Shown here: positions 7,803 through 16,370 of the stretch, piece after piece | How positions within the stretch are numbered: the first letter of the stretch is position 1 | Layout of the letters: the number at the start of each line of letters is the position of its first letter | DNA from: JAAZPT01 sp964544955 | Lineage (GTDB): Bacteria > Bacillota > Clostridia > Christensenellales > Aristaeellaceae | Direction of reading: 5' to 3' | Assembly: GCA_964544955.1 (NCBI GenBank) | Contig: CAZJEB010000003.1 | Coordinates: forward strand, 124,001 to 188,000 | Length of the DNA: 64,000 nucleotides | The notes under the pieces: generated by a model | Databases searched by the model: none | Told to the model about the DNA's origin: nothing | The model's input: the letters and a program-made list of their open reading frames with translations, nothing else | Program-made: the position numbers and the translations under genes

Positions 7803-8330
7803 TTGAACACAAAAAAAATGGTTATTGCAGCACTTATGCTTGCACTTTGTTTAGTTTTGCCTTTTTTAACAGGCCAAATACCTCAATTTGGTAACATGAT
7901 GTTACCCATGCATATACCAGTATTGCTTTGTGGCTTTTTCTGTGGGCCTATAATATCACTTATAGTAGGCGCTATTGCACCTTTATTAAGGTTTGCTTTA
8001 TTTGGTATGCCTCCAATTTTCCCCACAGGTGTTGCTATGATGTTTGAATTAGCCGCTTATGGTTTCGTTGCTGCTTTGCTTTACCAAAAATTTGGTAAAG
8101 GTTTAAAAAATATTTATATAAGCCTAATAGGTGCAATGGTAATTGGTAGAATAGTTTGGGGTGTAGTTAGGTTTTTAATTGCTAAACTTATATTGGGTGT
8201 GGATTTTGGCTTTGGTGTATTCATGTCTGGTGCAATATTAACAGCATGGCCTGGCATTATATTACAATTAGTAATAATTCCAATAATAGTTCTAGCCTTA
8301 GAAAAATCAAAACTTACAAGCAACAATTAA
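7803..8330 (+). CDS. ECF transporter S component
   Basis: This 175-residue, six-helix membrane protein looks like the substrate-binding (S) subunit of an energy-coupling-factor vitamin importer. Helix 1 carries the AxxxA contact motif (MVIAALMLALCLVLPFL). It is followed by a conserved MMLPMHIPVLLCGFFCGP segment and a GMPPIFPTGVAMMFELAAYG stretch typical of the family. A TTG at 7803 has an AAAGGA ribosome site 7-8 nt upstream. The ATG at 7794 overlaps that site, so TTG is preferred. Energy modules (EcfA/T) are not in the window and would be shared. The substrate is unknown; the structured leader suggests control by its ligand. The next gene starts 1 nt after its stop. Confidence 0.85.
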   Translation: MNTKKMVIAALMLALCLVLPFLTGQIPQFGNMMLPMHIPVLLCGFFCGPIISLIVGAIAPLLRFALFGMPPIFPTGVAMMFELAAYGFVAALLYQKFGKGLKNIYISLIGAMVIGRIVWGVVRFLIAKLILGVDFGFGVFMSGAILTAWPGIILQLVIIPIIVLALEKSKLTSNN

Positions 8331-8331
8331 T

Positions 8332-8856
8332 ATGAATGAATTAATGTCTATAATAAAACAAAATATTAATAAATATCCCTTGTGTGAAGCAAGGGATATT
8401 ATTAAGCTTATATATCAAAATGAATTCGGTAACGGCCATATGTTGGCGAGTAAAAATAAGATAATATCCATGATAGAGCTTGAATATAATAAAAGCCTTA
8501 TACCCTACCCCTTATTTGAGAGCATTGGTAACCATTATTATAGGCTTAACCTTTCTAAAGCTAAGGATTTGGATATTCCACCAAGCTTAATTGCCAATGT
8601 ATTTATAGATAGTAGCAAATACGGCAATGGTAATAAGGATATGTTCTGTTTAAAAGTTGAGGCTTTTATTGATCTTTGTGAACATTATGCAATAAACAAA
8701 GACGATGCCCTTTCTATTTTTAACTACATAAAAGAAAATAATTATTGCCCTATAAGCCACAGCGAAAGGTATAAAAAAGCGTACATGCCCGCATATAGGC
8801 TTGTACGCAAAAATGTTGTTCAAAATTATTTAGTTGATTTTACACCAATGCTTTAA
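8332..8856 (+). CDS. Hypothetical protein, coupled to the ECF gene
   Basis: I do not recognise this 174-residue soluble protein. It has no signal peptide or membrane segment and looks mostly helical. Stretches that look functionally constrained are LIYQNEFGNGHML near residue 25, GNHYYRLNLSKA near 66 and CPISHSERYKKAYMPAYRLV near 143; they are rich in Gly, His, Asn and Arg, as in a ligand- or phosphate-binding protein. The ATG begins one base after the stop of the ECF S component and lacks a good ribosome site of its own, so it is probably translated by coupling. A role linked to the imported compound is a guess. The ATG at codon 5 is an alternative start. Confidence 0.6.
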   Translation: MNELMSIIKQNINKYPLCEARDIIKLIYQNEFGNGHMLASKNKIISMIELEYNKSLIPYPLFESIGNHYYRLNLSKAKDLDIPPSLIANVFIDSSKYGNGNKDMFCLKVEAFIDLCEHYAINKDDALSIFNYIKENNYCPISHSERYKKAYMPAYRLVRKNVVQNYLVDFTPML

Positions 8857-8861
8857 ATTAA

Positions 8862-9074
8862 CTAAAAGTCCTCTTCATTTTCGTAGTAAAACTCATCATC
8901 TTCCTCAAAGTTAAAATCATCTTCATACACCAAATCAAGCTCGTATTCATCCTCATCAAGCTCCAATATGGCTGTATTTATAGCATCTAAATAGTCTATT
9001 TCATTGTTATAATGTTCTTTTTCAACTCCATAGGAATTTTCCAACCAATCATCACGAAAACCGAATCTTGCCAT
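8862..9074 (-). CDS. Small highly acidic protein
   Basis: This is a 70-residue protein of unknown function. A CGGAGA ribosome site lies 7 nt before the ATG at 9074; the longer frame up to 9104 has none. The first 25 residues are mixed (MARFGFRDDWLENSYGVEK), and the rest is dominated by Asp and Glu: 27 of 70 residues are acidic and only four are basic or His. Aromatic residues alternate with the acidic runs. There is no signal peptide. Candidates are a DNA-mimic or chaperone-like microprotein, or a small metal or polycation binder. The acidic tail alone is not diagnostic. Confidence 0.6.
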   Translation of the reverse strand: MARFGFRDDWLENSYGVEKEHYNNEIDYLDAINTAILELDEDEYELDLVYEDDFNFEEDDEFYYENEEDF

Positions 9075-9209
9075 AACAATTCTCCGTTCAAATAACATTA
9101 TCAATTCATAACTTTTATATAATAAGACCTATAAATTGTCAAGGCATATATTGCAAAATAGTGCAAAATGTAACATAATTGATTTGTAATTTAAAAATTG
9201 GAGTTAAAA

Positions 9210-10541
9210 ATGGCTTTAGAAAGAATACTATCAACAATTACATTAGCAATAGGTTTGGTAAGTGGTAGCTTTAATAACGCAATGCCTGATAAGGATATAA
9301 ATAACAGCCTATTTATTGTTAACCCTGAATATAGGTTGGCCGAAGAATATGTACCAAGCACAAGTAAAATAATAAGTGGTGAAGTTACAAGGCTTGTTAG
9401 GGATGACATGGTCACCCCACTAAAAGAATTATTAAGGGCTTCAAAAAACGAAGGCTCTCAATTATACATAGTGTCTGGATATAGAAGTTATAAAAAACAA
9501 GAGGAAGTTTTTGAAAGCAAACTTGAAAAAGTAAAAAGCGAAGAAGCGGCACAAGAGTATGTAGCCTTGCCTGGGTCTAGCGAGCATCAACTTGGCTTAG
9601 CAGCCGACCTAAGCAATAATAACTGGACCGGCCTTTATGAAAGCTTTGGTAAAACAAAACAAGGCAAATGGCTTGATGCTAATGCCTATAAATATGGTTT
9701 TGTTATTAGATATATGCCCGATTATGTTAATGTAACAGGCTATAACTATGAGCCATGGCATGTAAGGTATGTGGGTAAAGAACATTCCGAAAAAATAAAT
9801 AGCATGAATAATATTCCCTTGGAATGGTATGTATCATTATTGCGGCTTAACACATACACCACACTATTAAATAATGAATCAAAAAGTATTGATTGGGCTT
9901 ACCCTGTTAGCCTAAAAAGCCTTTTAAATAAAAACAATATATTTGTTGATAAAACTAGCACAACAATAAATAATTATAATATTAATGATTTAATTCCCGT
10001 TGATGATGCTTTTATGGATATACAACTTAAACCAGAAGCATCATTAGCACTAAAACATATGATAGACGCTGCAGAAATTGAAGGGTATACGCTTATTCCA
10101 ACAAAAGGCTACAAAACACTAAAAGCCCAAGAAGATGCAAAGGATAAGCTTAAAAGTTTGGAATATGAAAGTGGCCTTTTAATAGATTTGGCTTTAACTG
10201 AAAACTCTAATTTTGCAAAAAGTGAAGAATATACTTGGCTAAAAGCAAACTGTGCCTCCTTTGGCTTTATACAAAGATACCCTCAAGGTAAAAAAGATTT
10301 TACTGAAATGGATGAAATTGCCAATACTTTTAGGTATATAGGTAATGAAGGGGCAGCATATGTAAACTCAAACAATTTATGCTTTGAAGAATATACTAAT
10401 CAATGGAATAACTACTTTAACGATTATACTGCCCAAGGTGGAAAAATACACTTGTTTGAACCCCTCAACAATAAAACAAATGATGAAAGTATAGATAATA
10501 ATTTTGATATTACAATAGAAGGCGAAATTGGCGTAAATTAA
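9210..10541 (+). CDS. VanY-like D,D-carboxypeptidase with degenerate second domain
   Basis: This 443-residue protein likely trims D-Ala from peptidoglycan stem peptides. After a weak N-terminal hydrophobic segment it has a VanY-type peptidase M15B domain (about 45-200) with SGYRSYKKQEEVF, the zinc motif SSEHQLGLAAD (His126, Asp133) and EPWHVRYVG (His184). A second region (about 225-430) repeats the pattern as GYKTLKAQEDA, EYESGLLIDL and ANTFRYIG. There the two zinc histidines are Tyr and Thr, so the repeat is probably inactive and may bind the wall. The start ATG at 9210 has GGAG 6 nt upstream. It is monocistronic and ends at a terminator shared with the converging gene. Confidence 0.85.
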   Translation: MALERILSTITLAIGLVSGSFNNAMPDKDINNSLFIVNPEYRLAEEYVPSTSKIISGEVTRLVRDDMVTPLKELLRASKNEGSQLYIVSGYRSYKKQEEVFESKLEKVKSEEAAQEYVALPGSSEHQLGLAADLSNNNWTGLYESFGKTKQGKWLDANAYKYGFVIRYMPDYVNVTGYNYEPWHVRYVGKEHSEKINSMNNIPLEWYVSLLRLNTYTTLLNNESKSIDWAYPVSLKSLLNKNNIFVDKTSTTINNYNINDLIPVDDAFMDIQLKPEASLALKHMIDAAEIEGYTLIPTKGYKTLKAQEDAKDKLKSLEYESGLLIDLALTENSNFAKSEEYTWLKANCASFGFIQRYPQGKKDFTEMDEIANTFRYIGNEGAAYVNSNNLCFEEYTNQWNNYFNDYTAQGGKIHLFEPLNNKTNDESIDNNFDITIEGEIGVN

Positions 10542-10570
10542 AAAGGCTACTTAAATCGTAGCCTTTTTAA
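10538..10570. terminator. Bidirectional terminator
   Basis: A perfect 13-bp stem (TTAAAAAGGCTAC and complement) with a 7-nt loop lies between the converging VanY-like and secreted-protein genes. It has T-runs at both ends and serves both strands. Confidence 0.9.
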
Positions 10571-10575
10571 TTGTA

Positions 10576-11271
10576 TTAATACTCATACTTTGAATAAGCA
10601 ATAACTTCCGTTTTTTCAATATCTATGTCAAAGTTATACTCTTTCAAGTTATTAAGCATATATTCATCCAATACCTTTACATAACGAGCTTTTGATCCAG
10701 GGTATAAACCAACATAAAAATGTTGATCATCTAAAATAAGTGATTTGCCCTCTTTATCTTTCCAAACAATTGTTACCGACATATCATTTGTAGGTTCATC
10801 TGAATCATTTTCTACAACAGCTGTAACTACAGGTATTTTCTCCCCATAATACACTGCTTCTTCATGTACAAGCTCTGCTTTATAAATATATTTTGTTTCA
10901 TATGGTGGCTCAAAATAAAGGTCAAGCTTTATATCATTTGCTTTTTTTACGCTTTCCTTATCCTCTAATTCCCTAAGGTATACATTTGATACCAAATAAC
11001 CTTCTTCACCAGGCTCAAGTTGGCTAGGTATAAGGGTCATACTATCAACCTTATAAACTTCTGTTTCACCATCAACTAATGCCATAATAGATTTATAGCT
11101 TAGTACCATTGTTCTATCACTTGTATTTTTTATTTGTGCAGTAACATTTATCTTTTCATATTGTTCGTTAAAAGAAATGTTAACGTTGCTGGTTTCATAA
11201 TCATCTGCCAAAGCAAAGCTTAAAGCACATACAAAAATTATTGCTAAAAATATTGTTAAAATCTTTTTCAT
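10576..11271 (-). CDS. Secreted protein with tandem beta-sandwich-like segments
   Basis: This 231-residue exported protein is not confidently recognised. A signal peptide (MKKILTIFLAIIFVCALSF, cleavage after ALA) is followed by two segments of similar plan: INVTAQIKNTSDRTMVL near 45 and VTAVVENDSDEPTNDMSVTIV near 150. Both resemble FxLYD-type beta-sandwich modules (strand, V-x-N-x-S-D turn, strand). There is no lipobox, anchor or catalytic signature. The start at 11271 has GGAGG 8 nt upstream. It is monocistronic. A role as a cell-surface or wall-associated structural protein is plausible but not shown. Confidence 0.7.
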   Translation of the reverse strand: MKKILTIFLAIIFVCALSFALADDYETSNVNISFNEQYEKINVTAQIKNTSDRTMVLSYKSIMALVDGETEVYKVDSMTLIPSQLEPGEEGYLVSNVYLRELEDKESVKKANDIKLDLYFEPPYETKYIYKAELVHEEAVYYGEKIPVVTAVVENDSDEPTNDMSVTIVWKDKEGKSLILDDQHFYVGLYPGSKARYVKVLDEYMLNNLKEYNFDIDIEKTEVIAYSKYEY

Positions 11272-11404
11272 ATAATATCCTCCATATAATGTTACATACA
11301 TTATAAAGTATAAATTTTATTATGTCAATGTTAATCGCTTAAAACATTGACTTTAAGCGAATTTAACATTAATATTTAAATAAATAATAAATGGGGGTGT
11401 TATT

Positions 11405-12079
11405 ATGGAATTAATGCTAGATACTTGTAATTTAGAGGCTATAAAATACTATATTGATTATTATCCTATATGTGGTGTAACAAGCAATCCAAGCATATTA
11501 AAAAAAGAAGGTCATGTTGATTTTTTTAAACATATGAAGGCTGTTTTTGACACTATAAGCAGTAGGGAACTTATGATACAGGTTGTTGGTGAAAATAGTG
11601 CCACAATGATAAATGAAGCAAGGCACATACTTAATAAAATTGATAGGGATGTTTTTATTAAAGTACCCGTTAATGAGCAAGGGCTAAAGGCTATAAGTAC
11701 ACTAAAGCACAGCAACATAAAAGTTACCGCAACAGCAATATATACTAAAATGCAGGGTTTTTTAGCTATAATGGTAGGTGCAGATTATATAGCCCCCTAT
11801 TGTAAGCGTATGCAAAACAACGGTATAGACTATATGGAAACAATAAGCGCTTATAGAAATATGATAGATAAGTATAATTACAAAACTAAAATATTAGCCG
11901 CAAGCTTTGCCGATATTAACCAGGTTACTAACGCCTATGTTGCAGGCGCCCACGGTGCAACAATAAGCCCCGATTTAATGGCATCCAGTTTGGATTTACC
12001 CTTTGTAAAAGATGCTGTTGATAATTTTAACAATGATTTTAAAAGCCTGTATGGCAATGTAAGCATTACAGAGCTATAA
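11405..12079 (+). CDS. Transaldolase-family protein, fructose-6-phosphate aldolase-like
   Basis: This 224-residue enzyme belongs to the small transaldolase subfamily (FSA/TalC/MipB, about 215-225 residues). Family signatures are LDTCNLEAI at the N-terminus, GVTSNPSILKKEG, the Schiff-base lysine in FIKVPVN (Lys86) and TAIYTKMQGFLAIMVGADYIAPYC. The C-terminal GAHGATISPDLM segment is also typical. It would catalyse dihydroxyacetone transfer or aldol cleavage of fructose 6-phosphate. A GGGGGTG ribosome site precedes the ATG. It stands alone, with a terminator directly behind. Transaldolase and aldolase activities cannot be separated by reading alone. Confidence 0.85.
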   Translation: MELMLDTCNLEAIKYYIDYYPICGVTSNPSILKKEGHVDFFKHMKAVFDTISSRELMIQVVGENSATMINEARHILNKIDRDVFIKVPVNEQGLKAISTLKHSNIKVTATAIYTKMQGFLAIMVGADYIAPYCKRMQNNGIDYMETISAYRNMIDKYNYKTKILAASFADINQVTNAYVAGAHGATISPDLMASSLDLPFVKDAVDNFNNDFKSLYGNVSITEL

Positions 12080-12082
12080 ATA

Positions 12083-12110
12083 AAAAAATGCCCCAAGGGG
12101 GGCATTTTTT
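12083..12110. terminator. Bidirectional terminator
   Basis: An AAAAAATGCCCC stem with its GGCATTTTTT partner and a short loop lies between the transaldolase-like gene (+) and the leucine-rich-repeat gene (-). It overlaps the end of the latter and has T-runs on both strands. Confidence 0.9.
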
Positions 12111-14727
12111 ATTGTGGAACATTTGGGAATTCCTTTATTTTAACTATATCCTTCCCAGGTAATAAGTTTAAATCCACCATTTTAACAAAAGCTTTAATAT
12201 CTTCTTCACTTGAGCTTTCAGGTATAAATACGCTTAATCCTTCCAATGTTCCATCAAATACATAGCTACCAATAATTGATGGGTCTGTAGCCTCAAAATA
12301 AACTTCTTTCAAGGCACTTGCTCCATTAAAGCTTGCATCGCCTATTTTCTTAACTTTATTAGTTATATAAACCTTTTCTAAGTTATTACAGTTTTGGAAA
12401 GCTAAGTTACCTACCTCTCCAACATCAATTACAAACTCATTAAAGTTACAGCCTATAAATGCTCCCTCTGGTATTAAATTTATAAATTCCCCAAGTTCAA
12501 CATTTTTTAAAGAGTCGCATAGGTTAAAGCAATATACTCCCATATTTAATAAACCATTATGGAATATAACTTCCTCTAAATTATCACATTCTTCAAAAGC
12601 TCTTATTCCTAAATACTCAACAGGGCCATAACACTCAAAATACTTTAGGCTTTTATTGTTAAGGAATGCTGAATCTGCAATATTTGTAACGGTTTCAGGC
12701 AATATAATCTTCTCAATACCCATATCTTCTATTTCGCCATCTGTTACAGCATCATATATGTTAAAGTTTGAAAATGCTAATTCCCCTACGCCTAAAACTT
12801 CTATTCCATTAATTTCCTTTGGCACAACACATGTTTTGCTTGTACCTAAGTATTTGGTAATCATTCCATTTTCAGCATCAAATTCAAAATCCTTATTTTC
12901 ATTTGGAACTTCTTCCATAAGCTTAAAGGTTTCAGCTTCACCTTGCCTTAAGGCTTTTTTATACCAAGGATATTCAAGCAATTTTGAATAAGTGATAAGT
13001 TCTTCGTCTGTACTATCTACATCAAACCTAATAATATCTACATTTACACCTAAGCTACCATCAATTTGCACGCCTTTGGGCAATATTAGGCTTGTTAAGC
13101 TTGTGCCCTCAAAGGCATTTAGTCCAATATGTTTAACTGAGCTTGGAATTATAATTTCCTTTAAGTTTATGCAGTTTTTAAAAGCATTTTCACCAATTTC
13201 TGTTACGCTATCAAAAAGATATATTTTTTCTAGCATACTATCTTCAAAGGCTGATTTTGATATAATTTCAAAATCATTGGAATGGGGTACAGAAAATTCT
13301 TTTATATTGTTACCCTTAAAAAATCCTTCACTTATGCCTTTTACTGGCAATAACTCTTTGCCTCCACGCCCCCAGTAATTCCAATACATTGTTAAGCGTT
13401 CTTGCTTACCTGTATAGTTCTCAACAAATAGAGTATCGTCATTAAAACTCATTGTTTCAGCTTCAGGGTAAGGTGGCTCCTCCGCCCTATTAGCCCGCCA
13501 TACAGTGAGGTTATCCCTTTTAAACCCTAAAGTTTCAAACGCTAAGGCAAATTCCTCTGCTTGTTCCTTTGTGCCATCCCAAGGAATATCAACGTCTACA
13601 ATAGGGCACTCCAAAAAAGCATTCGCTTCAATCTCTGGAATTTTTACACCATTGAATACAACATACCCTAATGCGCCATTCCTAGCAAAAGCCTCTTCTG
13701 CAATCAACTCTAATGTTGATGGCAAGTATAGGTTTTTAACTTCTGCCGAAGCAAAGGCCCCTTTGCTAATAACTTTTATACCTTCAGGTATAGTTAAATC
13801 ATTCACTTTACAGCCAAAAAATGCTGATTCCCCTATATTTTCTAATGTGCTTGGTAAGTTTAAGCTAGTAATCATAGTTGATGAAAAAGCGCTTTCTTCT
13901 ATGGTTTTTAAATCATCATTTAATTCAATACCACCCAAGCGCGAGCCTAAAAATGCCATTTTGCCAACTTTAGTAATACCATTAGATAATTTGATTCTCC
14001 TTATTACCTTATCACCTTGAAATGCTCCATCGCCAATAGCATTTATTTTAATTCCATTTACTTCTTCGGGTAAAGCTATATAAGAGCTTTTACCCAAATA
14101 TTTCTCTAATATTCCATCTTGGTTTACTAGAAGTTCTGTTTCCTTAGCAACGTAATCATAATATTTACAATTTTCTATAATTTGGCAACTAACACCTAAT
14201 GCTTCATTATATTTTTCAACTTCATTTTCAGGTACTGCATACACTCTGCCCTCATTATCGCTATTAATAAAGGCCTCACGGTTCATTAAAGGCAATTCGC
14301 CTTTAAATACTATATTTTCTAGTTCAAAGCAGCCCGAAAAAGCATTTTGCCCTAAAAACACCAGCTTGTCCCCAAATTCTACGCTTGTTAAGCCAGTATT
14401 AAAAAAGGCATACTCATCTATAGCTTCTAAGGTAGTTGGTAATGTAATGCTTTCTAAATTTTGGCAAAAGTAAAATGCACTCCTTTCTACGCGTAACACT
14501 CCCTCTGGTATTGTCACACTTTTAATGTTGTCATTTGCGTTTATTAGCCACTCACCTATGTTTTTAACTTTTACTCCGTCAATAGTTTCTGGTATTACAA
14601 CATCTGGCCCATTACCCTTATAGGCGGTTACCGTTCCTGTTTGGGCGTCAATAGTAAAGTCGCCTTCCCCAAAGGCGATAGTGCTTATGCATAATATAAG
14701 CACAAATAAAAATAGTGCTTTTTTCAT
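12109..14727 (-). CDS. Secreted leucine-rich-repeat protein, BspA-like
   Basis: This 872-residue exported protein is built almost wholly of BspA-type (LRR_5) repeats. After a signal peptide (MKKALFLFVLILCISTIAFG) the repeats recur about every 23 residues as I-x-x-x-A-F-x-x-C-x-x-L-x-x-(I/V)-x-(L/I)-P, in at least three blocks near 50-170, 215-365 and 465-560, with more from 640 to 850. Each block opens with a related lead-in (VIPETIDGVKVKNIGEW, ALPEEVNGIKINAIGDGAF, VVPKEINGIEVLGVGELAF). No LPxTG motif, lipobox or C-terminal membrane segment is present, so attachment is unclear. Such proteins usually bind host or bacterial surfaces. A GGAGG site precedes the ATG. Confidence 0.88.
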   Translation of the reverse strand: MKKALFLFVLILCISTIAFGEGDFTIDAQTGTVTAYKGNGPDVVIPETIDGVKVKNIGEWLINANDNIKSVTIPEGVLRVERSAFYFCQNLESITLPTTLEAIDEYAFFNTGLTSVEFGDKLVFLGQNAFSGCFELENIVFKGELPLMNREAFINSDNEGRVYAVPENEVEKYNEALGVSCQIIENCKYYDYVAKETELLVNQDGILEKYLGKSSYIALPEEVNGIKINAIGDGAFQGDKVIRRIKLSNGITKVGKMAFLGSRLGGIELNDDLKTIEESAFSSTMITSLNLPSTLENIGESAFFGCKVNDLTIPEGIKVISKGAFASAEVKNLYLPSTLELIAEEAFARNGALGYVVFNGVKIPEIEANAFLECPIVDVDIPWDGTKEQAEEFALAFETLGFKRDNLTVWRANRAEEPPYPEAETMSFNDDTLFVENYTGKQERLTMYWNYWGRGGKELLPVKGISEGFFKGNNIKEFSVPHSNDFEIISKSAFEDSMLEKIYLFDSVTEIGENAFKNCINLKEIIIPSSVKHIGLNAFEGTSLTSLILPKGVQIDGSLGVNVDIIRFDVDSTDEELITYSKLLEYPWYKKALRQGEAETFKLMEEVPNENKDFEFDAENGMITKYLGTSKTCVVPKEINGIEVLGVGELAFSNFNIYDAVTDGEIEDMGIEKIILPETVTNIADSAFLNNKSLKYFECYGPVEYLGIRAFEECDNLEEVIFHNGLLNMGVYCFNLCDSLKNVELGEFINLIPEGAFIGCNFNEFVIDVGEVGNLAFQNCNNLEKVYITNKVKKIGDASFNGASALKEVYFEATDPSIIGSYVFDGTLEGLSVFIPESSSEEDIKAFVKMVDLNLLPGKDIVKIKEFPNVPQ

Positions 14728-14765
14728 ATGTATTCCTCCAAAACAAGAGTATGTTCTTTGTTTAG

Positions 14766-14774
14766 ATTATATCA
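14766..14774 (-). promoter_or_regulatory. Extended -10 promoter of the LRR gene
   Basis: TGATATAAT (extended -10, perfect TATAAT) lies on the minus strand about 40 nt before the LRR start codon. No convincing -35 box is seen, as expected for an extended -10 promoter. Confidence 0.5.
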
Positions 14775-14801
14775 TATATATTTAAAAAGCACTATTAGTA
14801 T

Positions 14802-16292
14802 TTATAATCTGCTAAGTACGCCACTTAGGCTTATTATATTTGTTTTTTTATATATATTGGCATTGTTAAACTCGTTTTGTAATTTAACAACGTCCAATCC
14901 ACTTATATTTTTCATATCATCATTAAAGCTGTCTATAATAAAGTTTTTGAAATTAGGGTTGTTTTCCCACCACAGTTCAAAGGGGTTCATATTGTACTTG
15001 TTTTTCTTAAATAAACTATAAATTATATAAGATAACACCCTTAAAGGTTTTGCAATTTTATTGCCAATTTTACCCCTAAACATTGTTGTAGAATATTTGT
15101 TAGGCATATACCTTTTAAATATGCTTACATATAGGCGCCTTTTTTGCTTATAGCTTAAGGGTAATTGCATTAGAAAAATAAATAAATCCTCATATAAAAA
15201 CGGAGAATAAGATTCTGCCATATCACCCATACACAAAGCGGAGTTCATACAAGCACGAATATCATCAAAGTTTTTAATATAATTTAACTTAGGTATATCA
15301 CCTGTGGGGCTTTCACCTTCTTCATTAAGTATATCGCCCATAATTTCCCCACCGCCTATACCTAAATACACCAATCCAATATTTTGGGCCTTTACAAGCC
15401 TTATGGTATCATGAGCCCCTGTGGCTCCGCTAAAGCTCATTTGCCCTTCGTTTAGCTTTATAATCTGATCCCTTTTTTTTACAAATTCACCGCCTGATAT
15501 ATCATAAAAAACATGTTCAGTTCCAAAATCTTTTGCAATTTTTTCGCTTATAGTTTCGTCTTTTGAGCCCTTTTGAGCATAGGTATAAGTGTAAATAGGT
15601 TTTACACCTTTTTTTACAAGTTGTAAAAATATTGCACGGGAATCCATTCCACCACTTAAGCTACAAACATGTGCTTTCTTGTTGATAATGTTTTTATTTA
15701 TAGCTGCACTACTAGCCTGTTCAAACAAATAATATGCCTTATCAACCGCAGCATCAAAGCTAATTTCATCAACATTAATAGGTTTAGGGTATGGTATTTT
15801 CTTTATTACAGCTTTATCTGTAATTTCAATATACTCAAAGGCTTTTAAAAACTTAATTTCATTAAAATATGTTTTATCACCACAAAATACACCATTGTTT
15901 TTAAAGTATTCCTGGGCTTCAAAATCATAATCAAGTTTAATATCTTTTTCCTTTAAATATTTCACCAATTCAAAATAACTACTTGCGCAAGCAAACATAT
16001 TTTCACTATTGTAATAGTAAACATAGGCTTTTGATAATAAATCATTATATATATTTATATTATTTGTTTTTTTGTTATGCAAAACAAAAATATAAGCCCC
16101 TTTAAACTTATCCGTAAAGGCTTTATAATCTAAATTAAAAAAATCAAAAGTAGGTGTTTCGCTTATATAATACCCTTCTGATAAGGCTCTAAAGCCTTCA
16201 CTTTCAAATTCAAAATTATCCTTTTCAAAGGTAATAATTCTTGGATTATATTTTATAAATATATTATTTTTATAGTCTGTTGAAAGCAACAT
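14802..16292 (-). CDS. Asparagine-synthetase-like protein without glutaminase cysteine
   Basis: This 496-residue protein has the layout of asparagine synthetase B: an Ntn-like N-terminal half (about 1-170) and an ATP-pyrophosphatase synthetase half (about 175-490). The PP-loop SLSGGMDSRA (211-220) is intact, followed by TYTYAQKGSKDETISEKIAKDFG as in the family. The N-terminus reads MLLSTDYK, without the Met-Cys that supplies the glutaminase nucleophile, so it cannot use glutamine in the usual way. Relatives of this shape take part in lasso-peptide, beta-lactam or polysaccharide biosynthesis. No such partners are nearby; its neighbours are the Trp ABC importer upstream and the LRR gene downstream. 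An AGGAG site lies 8 nt before the ATG, inside a hairpin. Confidence 0.7.
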   Translation of the reverse strand: MLLSTDYKNNIFIKYNPRIITFEKDNFEFESEGFRALSEGYYISETPTFDFFNLDYKAFTDKFKGAYIFVLHNKKTNNINIYNDLLSKAYVYYYNSENMFACASSYFELVKYLKEKDIKLDYDFEAQEYFKNNGVFCGDKTYFNEIKFLKAFEYIEITDKAVIKKIPYPKPINVDEISFDAAVDKAYYLFEQASSAAINKNIINKKAHVCSLSGGMDSRAIFLQLVKKGVKPIYTYTYAQKGSKDETISEKIAKDFGTEHVFYDISGGEFVKKRDQIIKLNEGQMSFSGATGAHDTIRLVKAQNIGLVYLGIGGGEIMGDILNEEGESPTGDIPKLNYIKNFDDIRACMNSALCMGDMAESYSPFLYEDLFIFLMQLPLSYKQKRRLYVSIFKRYMPNKYSTTMFRGKIGNKIAKPLRVLSYIIYSLFKKNKYNMNPFELWWENNPNFKNFIIDSFNDDMKNISGLDVVKLQNEFNNANIYKKTNIISLSGVLSRL

Positions 16293-16297
16293 ATTAA

Positions 16298-16337
16298 AAC
16301 TCCTAAGCTTAATAATAGTAATTATAGCATAGGAGTT
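16298..16337 (-). promoter_or_regulatory. Internal promoter and ribosome-site-masking hairpin
   Basis: AGCTTAGGAGTT, which contains the ribosome site of the synthetase-like gene, pairs with an upstream AACTCCTATGCT (11 pairs, one mismatch). Between the arms, and overlapping the upstream arm, lies an extended -10 box TGCTATAAT (TATAAT at 16326-16321). A transcript from this promoter would begin after the upstream arm and keep the ribosome site open. Read-through mRNA from the ABC operon would fold it shut. Confidence 0.55.
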
Positions 16338-16370
16338 AATATTTTTAGATAATTATTTAAAATTTACATA

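Noticed and set aside
12656..14020. Several long plus-strand open frames opposite the LRR gene
   Set aside because: They are antisense shadows of a repeat-rich coding region, with no ribosome sites and no recognisable protein features.
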